Positions 24,240-37,252 of a DNA stretch of 64,000 bases are shown piece after piece. Below the pieces are notes generated by a model. That model was not told the origin of the DNA, searched no databases, and saw only the letters and a program-made list of their open reading frames with translations. The stretch's first letter is position 1. Each line of letters begins with the position of its first letter. Both the position numbers and the translations under genes were made by a program. Where the stretch lies: contig NC_039514.1 in assembly GCF_003672135.1 (NCBI RefSeq), forward strand, positions 7,863,787-7,927,786, read 5' to 3'. This stretch comes from Ooceraea biroi. Lineage: Eukaryota > Arthropoda > Insecta > Hymenoptera > Formicidae.

Positions 24240-24332
24240 TTAAAATCGTTTACATTAACACGACGATGCATATAAAAATAAAAGTACCGAAATTGAATGA
24301 AAGCAATAATTAAACGTAACCAACACTAAACA

Positions 24333-24530
24333 ATAATTAAATAAATAACCTTATCAATAATATAAGAATATAATATGTACCGAATAAGGCTATTATTAAA
24401 ACAAACTAAAAAAAATAAAACATATAAGATAAAATAAATACAAAGAAATAAAAAATATAAATATAAAAACAATATAAAAAAAAAAAATAAATCAAAAAAA
24501 GAGTAACTAAATACACAATACAATCTAATG
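24333..24530. repeat. AT-rich low-complexity insert present only in the right arm
   Basis: About 200 bases made almost entirely of A and T interrupt the right arm. The corresponding place in the left arm (about 22490-22530) has nothing like it. The edges blend into the arm sequence without a target duplication. Confidence 0.7.
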
Positions 24531-26608
24531 GATTCATGATCATGCAGTTAAAGCCGGATATTCATACAATTATTCATAGGTCATGCCCTCAGCTGTAATT
24601 AATAATTATTGCAAACGAGTAATTTTGACATTGTTTAACCCGAGATTGTACGTGATACGCGTACAATCGATCATGCCACTCCACGGTAAGGCTGCGCTAC
24701 GATTTGCAGTAACACTTAGTGATTGTGTGCATGGAAACACGAGTGCGCCGGTATTAAAGCCGCCCCGATGCAAGGATTAAACACGGCTGTAATTTACGTG
24801 CGGACAACTACCGGCACTCGGTTACCAAAAACCGACTTCTCTATCGTTCTACATCCGCGTACTTCGATCCGGTTATCGAAATGGCTTTCGGCTAGATGTG
24901 GAGAACTAATCGTGGATATTGTGAGAGATTCGCCGAGTTAAGGCTTCGAGGCACAGCAAGAAAATAGTATCTTGAATAACCTGACTTTTTCACTTCAACA
25001 TCATTTAACCCAACAACATAGCCGCTTGACTTTAACTAGGAACGAGTTTTTTCTTCACCGCGCGTTGCTACTACAAACATGTTCAATTTTGTGTAAATTA
25101 TTACTAACCGTCATGAGAATTTTATGTTGCTGGCAAAGCGAACAGAGAATTATTTCCGCCATTAACATGTTCACCATTAACCCGCAAAACATGCACACGT
25201 GCGTACAATAGCGGAGAATGAGTTTGTAATATTTAACATGGTAATAATGAAGATATCAAGCTTGACACGACAAACACGCCGCTGTTGATAACCTCAATGT
25301 TGTGGCTACAAGCGAACTTGAGTGGGAAATTTATGGTGCATGACATCCTCAGCTGCCTATCAGCAGCTATCATTTGGCTGTTACGGATGATCGCGGCAAT
25401 AAAGATAGCGTTTAATGCACACTTAATTTCCAACGTATGGACCAACTACTAAAACGCATACCGAATTTTCCGTTTGAAAACGGCGCTTGCATATGTTGCG
25501 ATTATAGCAATGAACTTTATGTAAAATTACTGAATTATCAGTGGCATAATGTTGCTCTTATCTACTTTCAGCGCGATCACCGCGAATAATTATCTCTCAC
25601 GCATCTATACTTAAGTTACAATCGGCGTTAAACGATAATCTATTTCGCTGTCAAAACGTTTTATGAACGACGAAAGAGCGCGCGAGAGTTCTTTCTCCAC
25701 CTCCGTCCCGCCGCGGCTAAGTAGTTTGTAATATTCAAAATATCAATCATTGAATATTACAGATCTGGTCGCTCGAACAAGCCTCGGCTTTTGTGTTTCA
25801 TTCCGATGGTGAATGGCACAGTCCCGAGTTTTCCCGCGTCAGGGAATCTAGTCAACACGTGCGAGATCGGCGGACGCGATGCCGGATTACTATCGATGTC
25901 CCCGTTGTGCTTACATCCGTGCGAGATTCGATCCATCCAACGGACGTGAAAACTATCAACGAGTCTGAACCGCGAATGGAATCGCGCGAAATATACGCTA
26001 TCACGTTCGAGTATGGTCCACTTTCCATTTTCAGAAGATGTCAACAAGAACGGGGCGGGAGTTCCGCAGAGCAGGAGCACGCCGGATTCTCATTAATCGA
26101 ACCATTATCGCATTCCTTCGATTGCAGCACCCAGATGGCAATCAGATTTAAATCGTTACCGTACACTTAGCCATTTGAACTCCAGCGGATTTACGAGGGG
26201 AGAAAAAAGCACGAAGAGAGAAATTCAGTCTAATCGTGCGGCCGCGTACTTATGAGGCCGATTTTAATAAAGTAAAGGTCGGCACGTTGTCGTCGTCGGT
26301 CGTGTATCGTTCCGGTTCCAGTCGGTATCGTTGCTGTTTCACTCCTGAGGTATGCAAAAGTCGATTCTTGACATTGCGGTGTGCACGCGATCTCCCGGCT
26401 TTGGGAGTGTGTTAAAATTTAGCCGTTAGGAGGACCGAGAGAAGCCTCGAAGCATTCGGAGTCCGCGACAGAGCGATTCCAAAAATTCATTGCGTAGCGA
26501 ATTAAATGTAAATGCAAAAATATAAGATAAAATATTTTATGTAATTTTCATCAGACAAACAACAAAAGACGTGGAAGGTATTTTATTTTTATAGGCTCGA
26601 GAAATATA

Positions 26609-27965
26609 TTGGGGTTGGCCAAAAGTAATTGCCGTTTTTATATAAATAAAAAGGCGAATTTTCATGGAAACAAAAACTTTATTAAACAATTTACATTGTC
26701 CATTTTGTTTGATTATCTTTTGCCATTTTCAGGCAACTTCATGATTCGACGCTCAAAAAAAAAGTTTCTTATCTTTTACAGCAAAAAAAACAATTCCAAC
26801 AACGATTGATATTCCTCATAGCAGTAAAAGTTTTTACCATTCAAGCGTTTTATAGCAAAGAACGAAAGAATGGTAATCTGATGGTGCCAGGTCTGGCCGA
26901 ATATGGTGGATTGTGTAACATCATGGTAAACACATCCATCACAAGCTGCAACAATTTTTTTCACAGTGACCAAACTTGTACGTGGTCTAGCGTATCATGG
27001 TAGAAACACACAAAAACACCTTTGTTCGATTCACCAATTCTCGACGTTTCTGTTTGATGGATCTTTAATATATCCAGTTGACGACAGATAATACGTCTGA
27101 ATTAATGGGTTTGATTCCTTGACAAGCAGCTCCAAAATACACAATACCTAAAATCCACCAGACTGAACAGCAAATCTTTCTTCTCGGTGTGAATATCTGC
27201 CTTTCAAGTGCTTTCAAGCAGCTTCATCACGCTTGCTCCAACCATCTTTTTCTTTGACGTTTGTTGTAGACGAATTCCATTTTTTTCTCGCCTTGTTATC
27301 ATACGTTCAAAATCGATCATTTTCCTCACGTTTCAAAAGAGATCGCAGGATGTCAGTACGCTTAGTGAGATGAATTTTCTTTGAGCTCATCGTGCTACCC
27401 AAAAATATCGAAGCTTACTAATGTAATCCAATGTCGTTTATAATGTTTTACAACACTCGATTTTCGGAACATTTAAATTTCTTCAGGCAGTTCCTCCTCG
27501 TGTCGTTAACGCCGAATTGAATCGATCACGTGTCTTTATTTTGTCATCAATCAATTTCGATTGGGCCTTCCTGAGCGTGTGCACATCTTTCACTTAAAAT
27601 CTCCACGATCCGAAATTTAGTAAATCAATTTGACACTAGCCACAAGCAGTTTTAAGCATCTGCGCCAATATACATGATAAACTTTTATGAGCCTTGCACA
27701 CGTTTTTCCCTTTTCGGAAATAATAAAAAAAATAGACGAAAAATGTTCTTTTAATTGACTTTTCCATTTGAAATCGACGGCAAAGAAACAATTGTTACGA
27801 AATCGAGTACTATTCTATTTGTAAAACAGCTGATAACGTCGAAGTTAGTTGTTACCGCTACATAAATAAAATTTGCGGTTTAGAATCGAAGTTAGTTACA
27901 TTTCAAGACATGTATAGTCCATCTATTAGAGAAAAAAACGCAATTACTTTTTTGGCTAACCCCAA
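26609..27965 (-). mobile_element. mariner (family 2), inverted mirror of the unit A/B copy
   Basis: Full-length inverted copy with TA at each side (26607-26608 and 27966-27967) and recognisable TIRs. It corresponds to the 14922 insertion inside the single unit of the right arm. The density of indels prevents any continuous transposase frame. Confidence 0.88.
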
Positions 27966-30106
27966 TAATAATTTATTCGCTCGCGATTACACGTTATATT
28001 GTCCAAAGTGTTCGTCGTGGATTGAAGTTTTCCATTCTGCATCTTCGATTAATAAAATGTCAGTTTCGTCAAATAGTTTTCCTGACACAAAGAAATAATT
28101 GTCTCGTCATCAGAGAATATTGTACCTTTACGCATTCACGATCGGTGAACACTGTTGCCTTTGGCAACACGCGGAAGATTACTTGCACATCTTCCTCAGG
28201 TATGCACGTACAAGGTTTCGAATAAACGGACAAAAGTGGAAAGCGTAGCGCTTTTTATCAGGACGAAACGCGTCAAATTTGCGGATGCAGTTGGAGATAA
28301 AAATATGAAAAAACCCAACCTTCCCGGTTGCCGCAAATTTATACCGGCGCTCGTTTATCTTTCTAATTTAATAACGCTTCGCTATCTCGTACGCGTTGGT
28401 ACAATAACCCGAGGGTTTATTTCCCCCATCTCCGCGTATCTCGATTATCCACGCTCGCTCGTGCGCGCAACCCTGTTACCACTTCCATTCCATTCCCCTC
28501 GCCGCTCCAATTCGGATGCGAATACTTCCGCCCGGACGCGCTCGTCCCTATGGTCATTAATAAAATACAAACCTCAGAAGGAGTATGGCACAAGCCTGAA
28601 CGCAGTAATACAGCAGAAATCCCGCGAACACGAGGCGATCGGCGTATAGCGCACAGCGTGGCGCGGCGAGCACCCACCTATGTTGACATTTTCCCCTCAC
28701 ACAAACTATCATACCGAGCAATTTTTTCCTTTGCTGCGAAGATCCTTGCGAATCTCTCTTCATCAAATTTTCAGCCATTACCGGTACTTCAATTTTCGTT
28801 ATTCCTTAAATGCGATAGTTCCGGGCGAGCTGAAATTTGCATAGTAGAATTTGATAAATGCAAAAGGAAGACGAAGGCACGTCACTCTTATTTGTAAAAA
28901 GAGAAGTAATCCATCTGAGATAGAAATGACAGTAAATATTATTTATCCTTATCATTTTATATCCAGATCTAAACCTTACTATGCTTATGTTTTTTCTACT
29001 TAAACAGAATTTCACGAACCTTAGAATGTAATCTATGGTAAACTAAAAGTCTATGAGACAGCAAGAAAATTTATTTCGACAAAAATGGTCAACAACGTAC
29101 TTCCAAAGAAAACAACTAGCTCTGCAATCATTGCGCTTGAATTTCGTCTCTAGAACACGCGCAAAATGCTGAACACCCTGTATGCAGGTGCTATTTTTGT
29201 TCTAGGTATGTGGTTTCGTGGGGCTCGCGGGACGGCGGCTTAGTGACTACGAGCGACGTGTCGATAAGAGCGCACAGGTATAGTAGTTAATTATCCATCA
29301 ATTGCCCCCATTAGCGTGCCAGTATACCGCGTTGATTGCAATGGCTTTTATACACGGAGCGAGCGGCTTCGCCTCGTGCCGTCGTCGTCGTTGCGCTTTT
29401 TTTCAGCCGGCTATATGCCGCCCCGACTTGCGGAGTGGTCCGCTGCCAACAGTACGGCCAGTAACACGTTCGCCACCCGCGAAAATTAGCAATTGCCCGA
29501 CTTTGGCCGCGGATTTTTACTCCAATTATAGAACTGCTCGGGTAAGCATCCGTGCGAAAATGCGACTCTGGTAAACGCGCGCCTCGTCTTGAAACGCGGA
29601 TTCTATGCCGGATCGATCATGACCCCCCTCGACGCATGCAAACCGCGTACCGCAAAAGAGTGGAAAAGAAGGACCCTCGTGTCGATTTATCGCGACTCAT
29701 CGCAGCTAATTGTGCCTCGATATCGACGCTCAAGTACATCAGTATCAACGCTCACCGACGACGTTCCGAAGCCCACGTCGCGGAACACAGAGTAACGCTT
29801 ATTAAATATTTTCTCGTCAAACTTGGAGACACACGTGTCCCAACGCTTGATCAGAAATTCATAATTGCGTGCCGTCGACAAGAATAAAAGTAAATAGCCT
29901 TGACACACGGAGTACAATCGATGTGTTGAAGTTGCGATGGATATATAATCAACCGCAGCATTGCTCACAAGATCGCCCTTACGCCGCAATTTTTTAGTAT
30001 TTATCAGTTCGTTGAGTTCGCGAGATGCGGAACTGGTACCGTCCGAGTAGCCCGCAGGGGCGAACCACGAATTCATCAAGCGATCCGGGCCATTTCAACA
30101 AAACAA

Positions 30107-32695
30107 ATAAAAAAATAATGTTTTTATCTTTAAACATGTACTAAAAATGCATCAAAGTTTTATAATGATCCGCTGTATAGTTTCTCCAAAAAAATTCGTA
30201 AAATTATACCTTATTTTCAAACGTTCTAAAGCAGGCTCCCCCCTTAAGAGTTGAGAAATCCTTGCGATTCCAGCTTTGAACTCTCGAGAGCACGGTCGCT
30301 CTCTTCTCTTGCCTCCTTTTTTCCCATTCCCGTCACCGTTTCTCATAACGGACTCGCGAGTCAGGGTACCTCGATGATACCTTCGTGGCCATCAATTATC
30401 ACGGTTCAAAGATTGTTTATCAAGCGTTCACATTAGTAGAAAGATGGTTAGACATTTTATTCATTATTGCACGTGCAGATTCGTTAAAGTATCAAAGTTA
30501 AATATCAAATTGCCGCACGCAAATTGCGAAATTTTCAACACTAATTAACCTAAAACACCACACATTCTCCTACTTTTGAAATAATGACACGAGTTTTAGA
30601 ATGTCAACGAACTACGACAAAAAGCTAAAATTCAACCGAATCATGTGCTATGCAAAATCGAGTCGTATGAGAATTACCGATAATCCCATTGTAATTCTCG
30701 CACAATGGGCGTCTTTTCGACCGTGTCGGTGCGAACGTCGAGATGTATCGCGGCGAGTGAAAGTAGCTCGCCAATGGATTTCATCAGTCTCGCGTTTTAT
30801 TTCGTTGTCAACGCACTTAATTACTACGAGCTGAAATACAGTCCTTGCCGCAATTGTTCAAAAATACTCCGTGACTGTAACGAGCATATTTATCTTCAAC
30901 GCTTTTCGCCCGCAAACAATAAAATATATAATGTAACGTGTACATGTTGAATGCACTTCAACTCGAAACTACCTTACGATAACGCTATATTTATGAACAT
31001 CGCTTTGCTCGTGGGATTGCGCTGATGACTTTTACCATACAAGTTTATCTTCCTGGTAATAGTCGGCGCACTGGAAATTGTAGCTATATAATTTTCTACT
31101 AATTTCTATGAAAAGATAGCGCGAGATTACATGTTAGAATTTCCTCGCTTCACTCTAGACTAATTAATCAGCATCCACGACTCGGACGGTTTATACTAAA
31201 TACGCACTTCGCGCAATTTTCTCAAACTCTTGCGCGATGGGCGCGATGGAATATGCATAAAATGGCGCCATACAATACGGGAATCAAGAGAGTGGTCGGC
31301 TCAGCGTTTCCAAGTGTGGAAGTTTTCCCACAGTTCCGGTGTACACACAATGCCGAAAGGACGTACGCGTACATCCTGTTGGATGCCTTCTTCCGGTCCC
31401 CCCCTCGTCCCCTTCTCGTCGACTTCTCCCTCTCTCTTTCTCTTCCCTGGTCCCTCACCTTTGCTTCCCTTTTGCTGGGACTTTGCTACCAACACGAAAT
31501 AAACTCTTTACCCGTTCTGGTTCGTAAATTTTGAGGAATCATGCTCTGTCGAGGAAGACGCATATCGCATTGCACATGCGAAATTGAAAGTGTTCAAAAG
31601 AATTAAACGAAATATTCATTTCGTTTTTGTTTAAGGATTGTTTAAGGACACAGGATGCAACTGTCGAAAGAATAATAATTTTAATATCGAAATAGATTTA
31701 TTTTTTAATATTGCGAATGAAATATTATACAACATAAATTTTGACAAGTTTCAAAATTACTTTCAAAAATAATCAAGAATCAACGATTTCTCTGATTAAT
31801 CAAAATACTGTCCTCAACTGTCGTGCAACCTTCGTATTCCTGAATTCGTGGTAATCCTTGAGAAATGCGATGCTCAAGGCTCAAATGTAACGCTCGCGAT
31901 TAACTCGATATAAAAATGTATTTAAGTTTGACTCTCGACGTTAAAGCCAATAAGATAGCGAGCGTTACAACAGTGCGACAGGTAATTCCGTTTCGTAACA
32001 GACTTACGTCAGCGATACGAACGCAACGACTACACATTCGCATTCTCGAGCAAGGATCGGCCAACGTTTACAATTTTCCATAAAACAAATATGACGCACT
32101 GCGCGCGAACAATAACTGCAATGTCTTAATGAAAAAACGAGAGGCTCCACATGCAGCAGTGGCGCCTTGGTTCGCCCTTGTTGATTTCTTTCTCGTTGGA
32201 TTTTTGAAAGAATGAAAAGGAGAGAAAGAGGCATAGCGAACCCCCGTAAAACGGACGACGCGACGAAACATGGAGCTCAGAATTACACGTCGTGCGTAAC
32301 GTCTTTCTCCTACAATGGACCCCCCCCCATTTTTAACGTCCCTCGAGCCACCCTGCCGCGTCACACCTACGTCCATGTAGACGACAGCTGGTGCGGGCCC
32401 TCTCGTCCCGCCATAAAGATGGGAAAATGTACGCGTATAACAAGTACGGACGAAACGAATAAAACTCTCTTAAAATAGAAAAAGTAAAAGTGGGTACCTT
32501 TTTATTCAACATTCAACGTTTCTATTTCATCAGCTGCGTTCGCGTCGGGAAAACTAATGTAATTCTAAGGATGCGGAACTGCGTACTTGCTGTACTTTCG
32601 CGGTACAAGTCAGAAGTACATTTTGCGTGCGCATACTATGTGAAATATTCGTGATTGCTGTGAGAAAAGCAAATATAGACTCGCGAGTCGCACAG
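30107..32695. other. No gene or repeat recognised
   Basis: Clean sequence outside the inverted repeat. The pyrimidine-rich block at 31380-31460 gives frames with Ser/Pro/Leu runs that I regard as chance. No exon, RNA gene or element end was recognised. Confidence 0.45.
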
Positions 32696-32821
32696 GTGCA
32701 CGCGTCGATGCCCGAGGGGAAGAAAAGAGAGCCGGCGAGCAAACTCGACGAGCTCCTCAACGAATTGCGCAAAGACAGCACCGCCATGAAATTCCCGTCC
32801 AAGGACAAGGCGTTTCCGAGC
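32696..32821 (+). CDS. Possible isolated exon, unknown protein
   Basis: In one frame this stretch reads VHASMPEGKKREPASKLDEL followed by LNELRKDSTAMKFPSKDKAF. The third codon positions are strongly G or C, and the residues alternate between charged and leucine-rich in a way that looks like an amphipathic helix. Neighbouring frames do not share this. A CACAG sits just before it (a possible but weak acceptor without a clear pyrimidine tract), or an ATG at 32708 could start it. No good donor site follows. I do not recognise the family. It could also be chance in GC-rich DNA. Confidence 0.3.
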
Positions 32822-34960
32822 TGTCGCTCAGTGTGCGATCAAAGAACGTTTAATGGGTCACGCAGCGAGTCTCGGGTTAGTCTCGTTACGTGTCGTGGTG
32901 TGCTGCACGATGAAAAAACAAGGTCGGTCCGATCGATATCACCGGCGTGACACCGATTACCGATATGACTGCGCTTTCTTCCAGCCTTGATCTTACGGAA
33001 GCGCATCGCTCGTGGCAAGAGCCAGCGCAGCGGCGAGAATCCGCTTTCCCATAACGTAAATCATAATGACATCACAATTTGCAACCTGCACATTTTCCAC
33101 AAAATTATCATGTGAAAATACGGTTGACGACGCAACGGCTTCTCAAAATTGCAAGTCTGGGGTCCCCTCCCCGTGCTCTTCCTTCCCCCACTGGAAAGGC
33201 TCGTTATGTTTCTCTGTACAACGCAAGCTTCGCCCCGATGGGAACCGAATGAGGGTCGAAGGTCTCACCTCTGGATCTCCCGAAGAGAGAAAGAGAGGGA
33301 GAGTGCGGGGAGAGGGCGCATAAATCATGTTCCCGTGAAAAAGCAGTTGGGACGAGGACAAAAAAGAGGCGGGTTAAGGGAGAGAGCGGTAGAAGAAGGT
33401 GGAAATGCGCGTTGTTCGTGCGTGTAAGATTCATCGCGGTCGCGAGCGACGGAGAGAGAGATTGCTAGGAGAGAAAGCAACCCCCTCAAGCCACCATTCA
33501 CGGGTAAATACCGGTATCGAACGTACTTAAGCGTCCGCGAGAGAGGACCCAGCCTCTTTCTCGGAACATCACAACGTACGTCGTCGTCTTCCCTCCCTCC
33601 CTGCCTCCCTCGACCGCTGATCTGCCCGGCTTGATTCGGCATTGTCATGCAAATTCAACGCTCGGATTCGAGCTGCGCGGGATTTCTCTAACGCGACATG
33701 CCCCCCGGTTGCACGTGTGCACGTGCGCGGAGGACATGCGTATTCCATCTCGTCCTCTCCGCTGCCTCTTTCTCTCGCGGTGTCGTATCGCGGCGTTGAT
33801 TAAATTAATCTCGAGTCATATCAGCTACTTTCGCGACGTGTCGCGAATGCTACTCCGAGTATTCTGCATCGCTGCAGTGCAGCGTCGCAAACGTTTCACG
33901 TATATTCCGCACGTTTCGCGAATAAAGTCAAATCCAGATAACTGAAGACACGAGCAAACAACATTTTTAACGCTTCTAGAATTTTTATTATAAGTAAGAT
34001 CAAGCAAGACGCGAAGAGAGAGAGAGGAAATCAATGTTCTCATTTCCCCCCTTTTTAAAGTGTCTGCACCTTTCGTTCGTGTAGGCCATTATACGATATG
34101 TGTAATAGAATAAGAGGATGCGTATACTCCGAGTAAAGTACAAACGAGCATATTGCACTGACAGCGCGCGCTTGTTCCATTATATCTTTATAGAGTAATA
34201 CACAATGAATGACAAATACGCGCGTTTCTCGAAAGAGAAGATTGGAACATTGCTTTCGTTCCTCTCGTAACATTCAACGTGCCTCAACGTTCAACAATGC
34301 GGAGGTGGACTACGTTTGCCTACATACGAAATGTTTACGCTTCCACATGTGCGCTTTGTAAAAATAATTGACAGAAAATAATATATATAAAATAATATAA
34401 AACTAATTTAGTCTCTGGCGCAATGCACTTAACAGTCATGGCGTATATCCCTCGTGATCTTGCATGCACCTCTACGTTCCAAAGTCACAGATCGCACGAC
34501 GCATACGCGCACGTGCGCATCAGTCCGGCTTAATATTTGAATACGGGCGTAGGTTTGTGACCCGGCCGAATCAACGGCATATCGGCGCGGCCATAATCAG
34601 ACGACATTGTGCGACCGTAGTAGATTATGGGGTAGAGAGGACTGCGAGCGCGACTCGGTCTGCCAGCTACACACGAATGTATAAGTAATGGACCTAACAG
34701 ACAACCTCGCTCTCTCGCTCCCCTCGCGGATGGAGAAATGTATTTTATCGACTTGGTTTTGTGCCACGCCGCGAACTCCACACCTGCTGGCGAAAAATCC
34801 GCGCGCCCAGAACCAGAAAAGAAATCAAGGAACGTCGAAAAATGGACGAAAAATCCTTGGAGAGATTTATGTGCGCTCACGCATACAGATGTTAATGCGA
34901 GGCGAGTGCTTGGAAAGCTATTCAGTAGCAAAAGGGAGGACGGAATTAATCGGATATTAA
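32822..34960. other. No gene recognised; purine- and pyrimidine-rich low complexity
   Basis: It includes a purine-rich block (about 33285-33480) and a CCCT-rich block (about 33585-33615). The overlapping frames here are simple-composition artefacts. Confidence 0.45.
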
Positions 34961-36289
34961 AATGAATTATGGCGCCGGTCTCGGGACATGCTCTAAGATC
35001 CTACCATGTTTCTATGAGACTCGACCAAGTGAATAGGAGCGGAACGCAAAATAGACACCTGTAAATGTAGTTCATGTCGTCTGAGGAACTCGTCTCGTAA
35101 AATTCCATAAATGTTCCATTTTTTTATATTATAAATTGTGCGACCGGTATTTTTTTGTTACTCGGCTTCACCTGACGCGGCCGGGTCCGCGGCTGTCAGG
35201 TCGCTAATTTATTAAAATATACTAAGACGATATATGTACTGGGCGCCAACTGATTTTTATAAAACCAGTAAAATTAATAAGGTCTCAGGGGGTGGATAAT
35301 TGGGAGGACCCTTTTTATATAATATTGACTATCGGAACAATACTATACTCTACATAATATAGACGATCGACAAGATATGATTGAGAAATAAATAAAAACG
35401 TTAGATGACACTTCCAATACTATATAATATAAATTTGCTTTAGGCAAAATTGTACAAGTTTAGAGTACTCGCAATTCACGACGGGAGGTCTCTTACTCTG
35501 TCAGCCTTTAGTAGGTATATTATTTTGCAGTCTCAACTGTAACCGTCTACGGATGATAGTATTTTATGAAACGGCGATCCGGCTTCTCGGGAGTTGACTC
35601 CTGGATCCTGTTAACTTTAGACAAGCACAGCCATCACAAGAGTGCCACACGGTGATCCTGCTCCTTCGAGCATAGACCGGGTACGGTGCCGTCGGTCATT
35701 TGCGCATGCGTTCCTTGCCATCGATGGATCGATGTCAATCGATATTTGATACTGACAGTCGATATAATTGGGCATACGCCCCTGGTCATCGTCCATCCTC
35801 GTCCGTTCTATGGGTGGAAACACACCTCGCTGTTCTCTCTTCGCTCCCGTCCACATCGGTCGCCTTCTCACTGCGTCTCCTTCGTCCACAATTCGGTGAC
35901 CAGCATTGAGAGAACCTCCCGTTTGTCGAAATATGAGCAGTACAAGGTTTATAGTGCAACAATTCAATAATATAATACAATAATTTAACAATTCATACAA
36001 CAGTTTCAAAAATCAATGATAACTTTCAATAATTTCAAGAATTTCAATGACATATTAATAGTGTATAGAAAAAATAGAACCACATATAAACACGAACATT
36101 TACCAAATAAATATATATATAATAAAATATTTACAATATTTGTATTATTACAAATACTTCCGACGAGCCGGATCACGTCGACGTTGGGGGAATAAACTTA
36201 CACTGTCACAATTGAATGTTTTTAAAATCATGTACTGCACATTGGTTCGTTAAATTCGTGGATACAGGGAATGCAGGGAACTGCCGGGA
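34961..36289. other. AT-rich unclassified stretch
   Basis: AT-rich, with scattered motifs that could come from an old retroelement (CTGGGCGCCAACTG at about 35239). I could not find a pair of long terminal repeats, a polyprotein fragment or a target duplication. Nothing definite is supported. Confidence 0.3.
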
Positions 36290-36296
36290 CACCCTG
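36284..36296 (-). other. Solitary transposon-like terminus (GGGACACCCTG then TA)
   Basis: GGGACACCCTG followed by TA equals the right end of the elements at 4927 and 52741. No matching left end is visible within about 1.5 kb upstream. It is probably a relic of a related element. Confidence 0.35.
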
Positions 36297-37233
36297 TAGA
36301 GAGACGTTCGGTTACGCGTGTGCGTATTCCGCATTATGCACGAGCAACGACGCCGTGTAAGTACAAGTACGAGGAACGCGATCGCGGATACTGGCCGCGA
36401 GAGACACGTCGGAGATATATCTGGCGGCGATATTGCGCATGGGGCTACCCGCAGTGCATCGTTCGCGCGATCGATGGATCATCGATCGATGCTCGGGAGA
36501 AGTCAGCGGGTGGGTGCATCGCAGCGCTATGCAACACACTCGACGCGTGCGAATGCACGTGCACGCGTCCCACGTACGTACAACTCCGATTATTGGACGC
36601 GCCGAGGGATGGGCGCGCGTCCGATGTAATAAAGGCGATAATGGCCATTATTATCGGCGGGTTACGTCCTTAGAAACTACCAATTGCCTCGCGAGTGACC
36701 AGCACGGCGATCTCGATCGCGCCACACCGACATCCGGAACGATACACTCATGATGCCGGTCGTTTCGCGATGCGTCGCAAAACGGAAGACAATTTCAAGT
36801 GATTTAAGCAAAGCCTGTAACTTTTCAATGAGCACTTATTTCGAGAAATGCTCTCATCATAAATGTAACGGATAGTCTCTAAACATCATCGAAATGATGC
36901 ACAATGCGCAAACAGCATAAAGAATGTCGTATATAGTTTTCGCAATGGTCTACGAAGGAGTTTATAAGGTGTGTAACATTACACTCACATGTCAAACAGG
37001 CACTTCTGTCTAGACATTGTCTCACGAATATTCGATTAGCGGCATGACACGTTAACGAGTAATCCAGCTTACTCAACGAAGCTCAACGGCACTTTGGGCT
37101 CGCGTGCTCTTACCGCGAGCAACGCGCGAGGAGGAAGAATAACTCTCGGTACTCCATAGATACCGTAGGTGTTTGCACACAATGGCAAAGAATCATCCTC
37201 GAACAATTTCGACACACACTTGGAACGACGCGC

Positions 37234-37252
37234 GGGCAGGCAGGCAGGCAGG
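37234..37252. repeat. (GGCA)n microsatellite
   Basis: About four consecutive GGCA units. Confidence 0.85.

Larger units (their letters stand above)
23446..30106 (-). repeat. Right arm of the giant inverted repeat (copy C)
   Basis: Reverse complement, with many errors, of 23381 back through unit B and then of 13762 back to 12956. It contains the 4.2 kb unit once only and no N gap. Differences from copy A are much denser than those of copy B and include both substitutions and indels. The arm stops at about 30106, and clean unrelated sequence follows. Confidence 0.88.

Noticed and set aside
28155..28649. 164-codon frame in the right arm of the palindrome
   Set aside because: The same sequence in cleaner copies A and B does not keep this frame. 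It is created by indel noise.
34961..36289. Possible decayed LTR retroelement
   Set aside because: A GGGCGCC motif and AT-rich filler suggested it, but no pair of repeats, coding remnant or target duplication was found.
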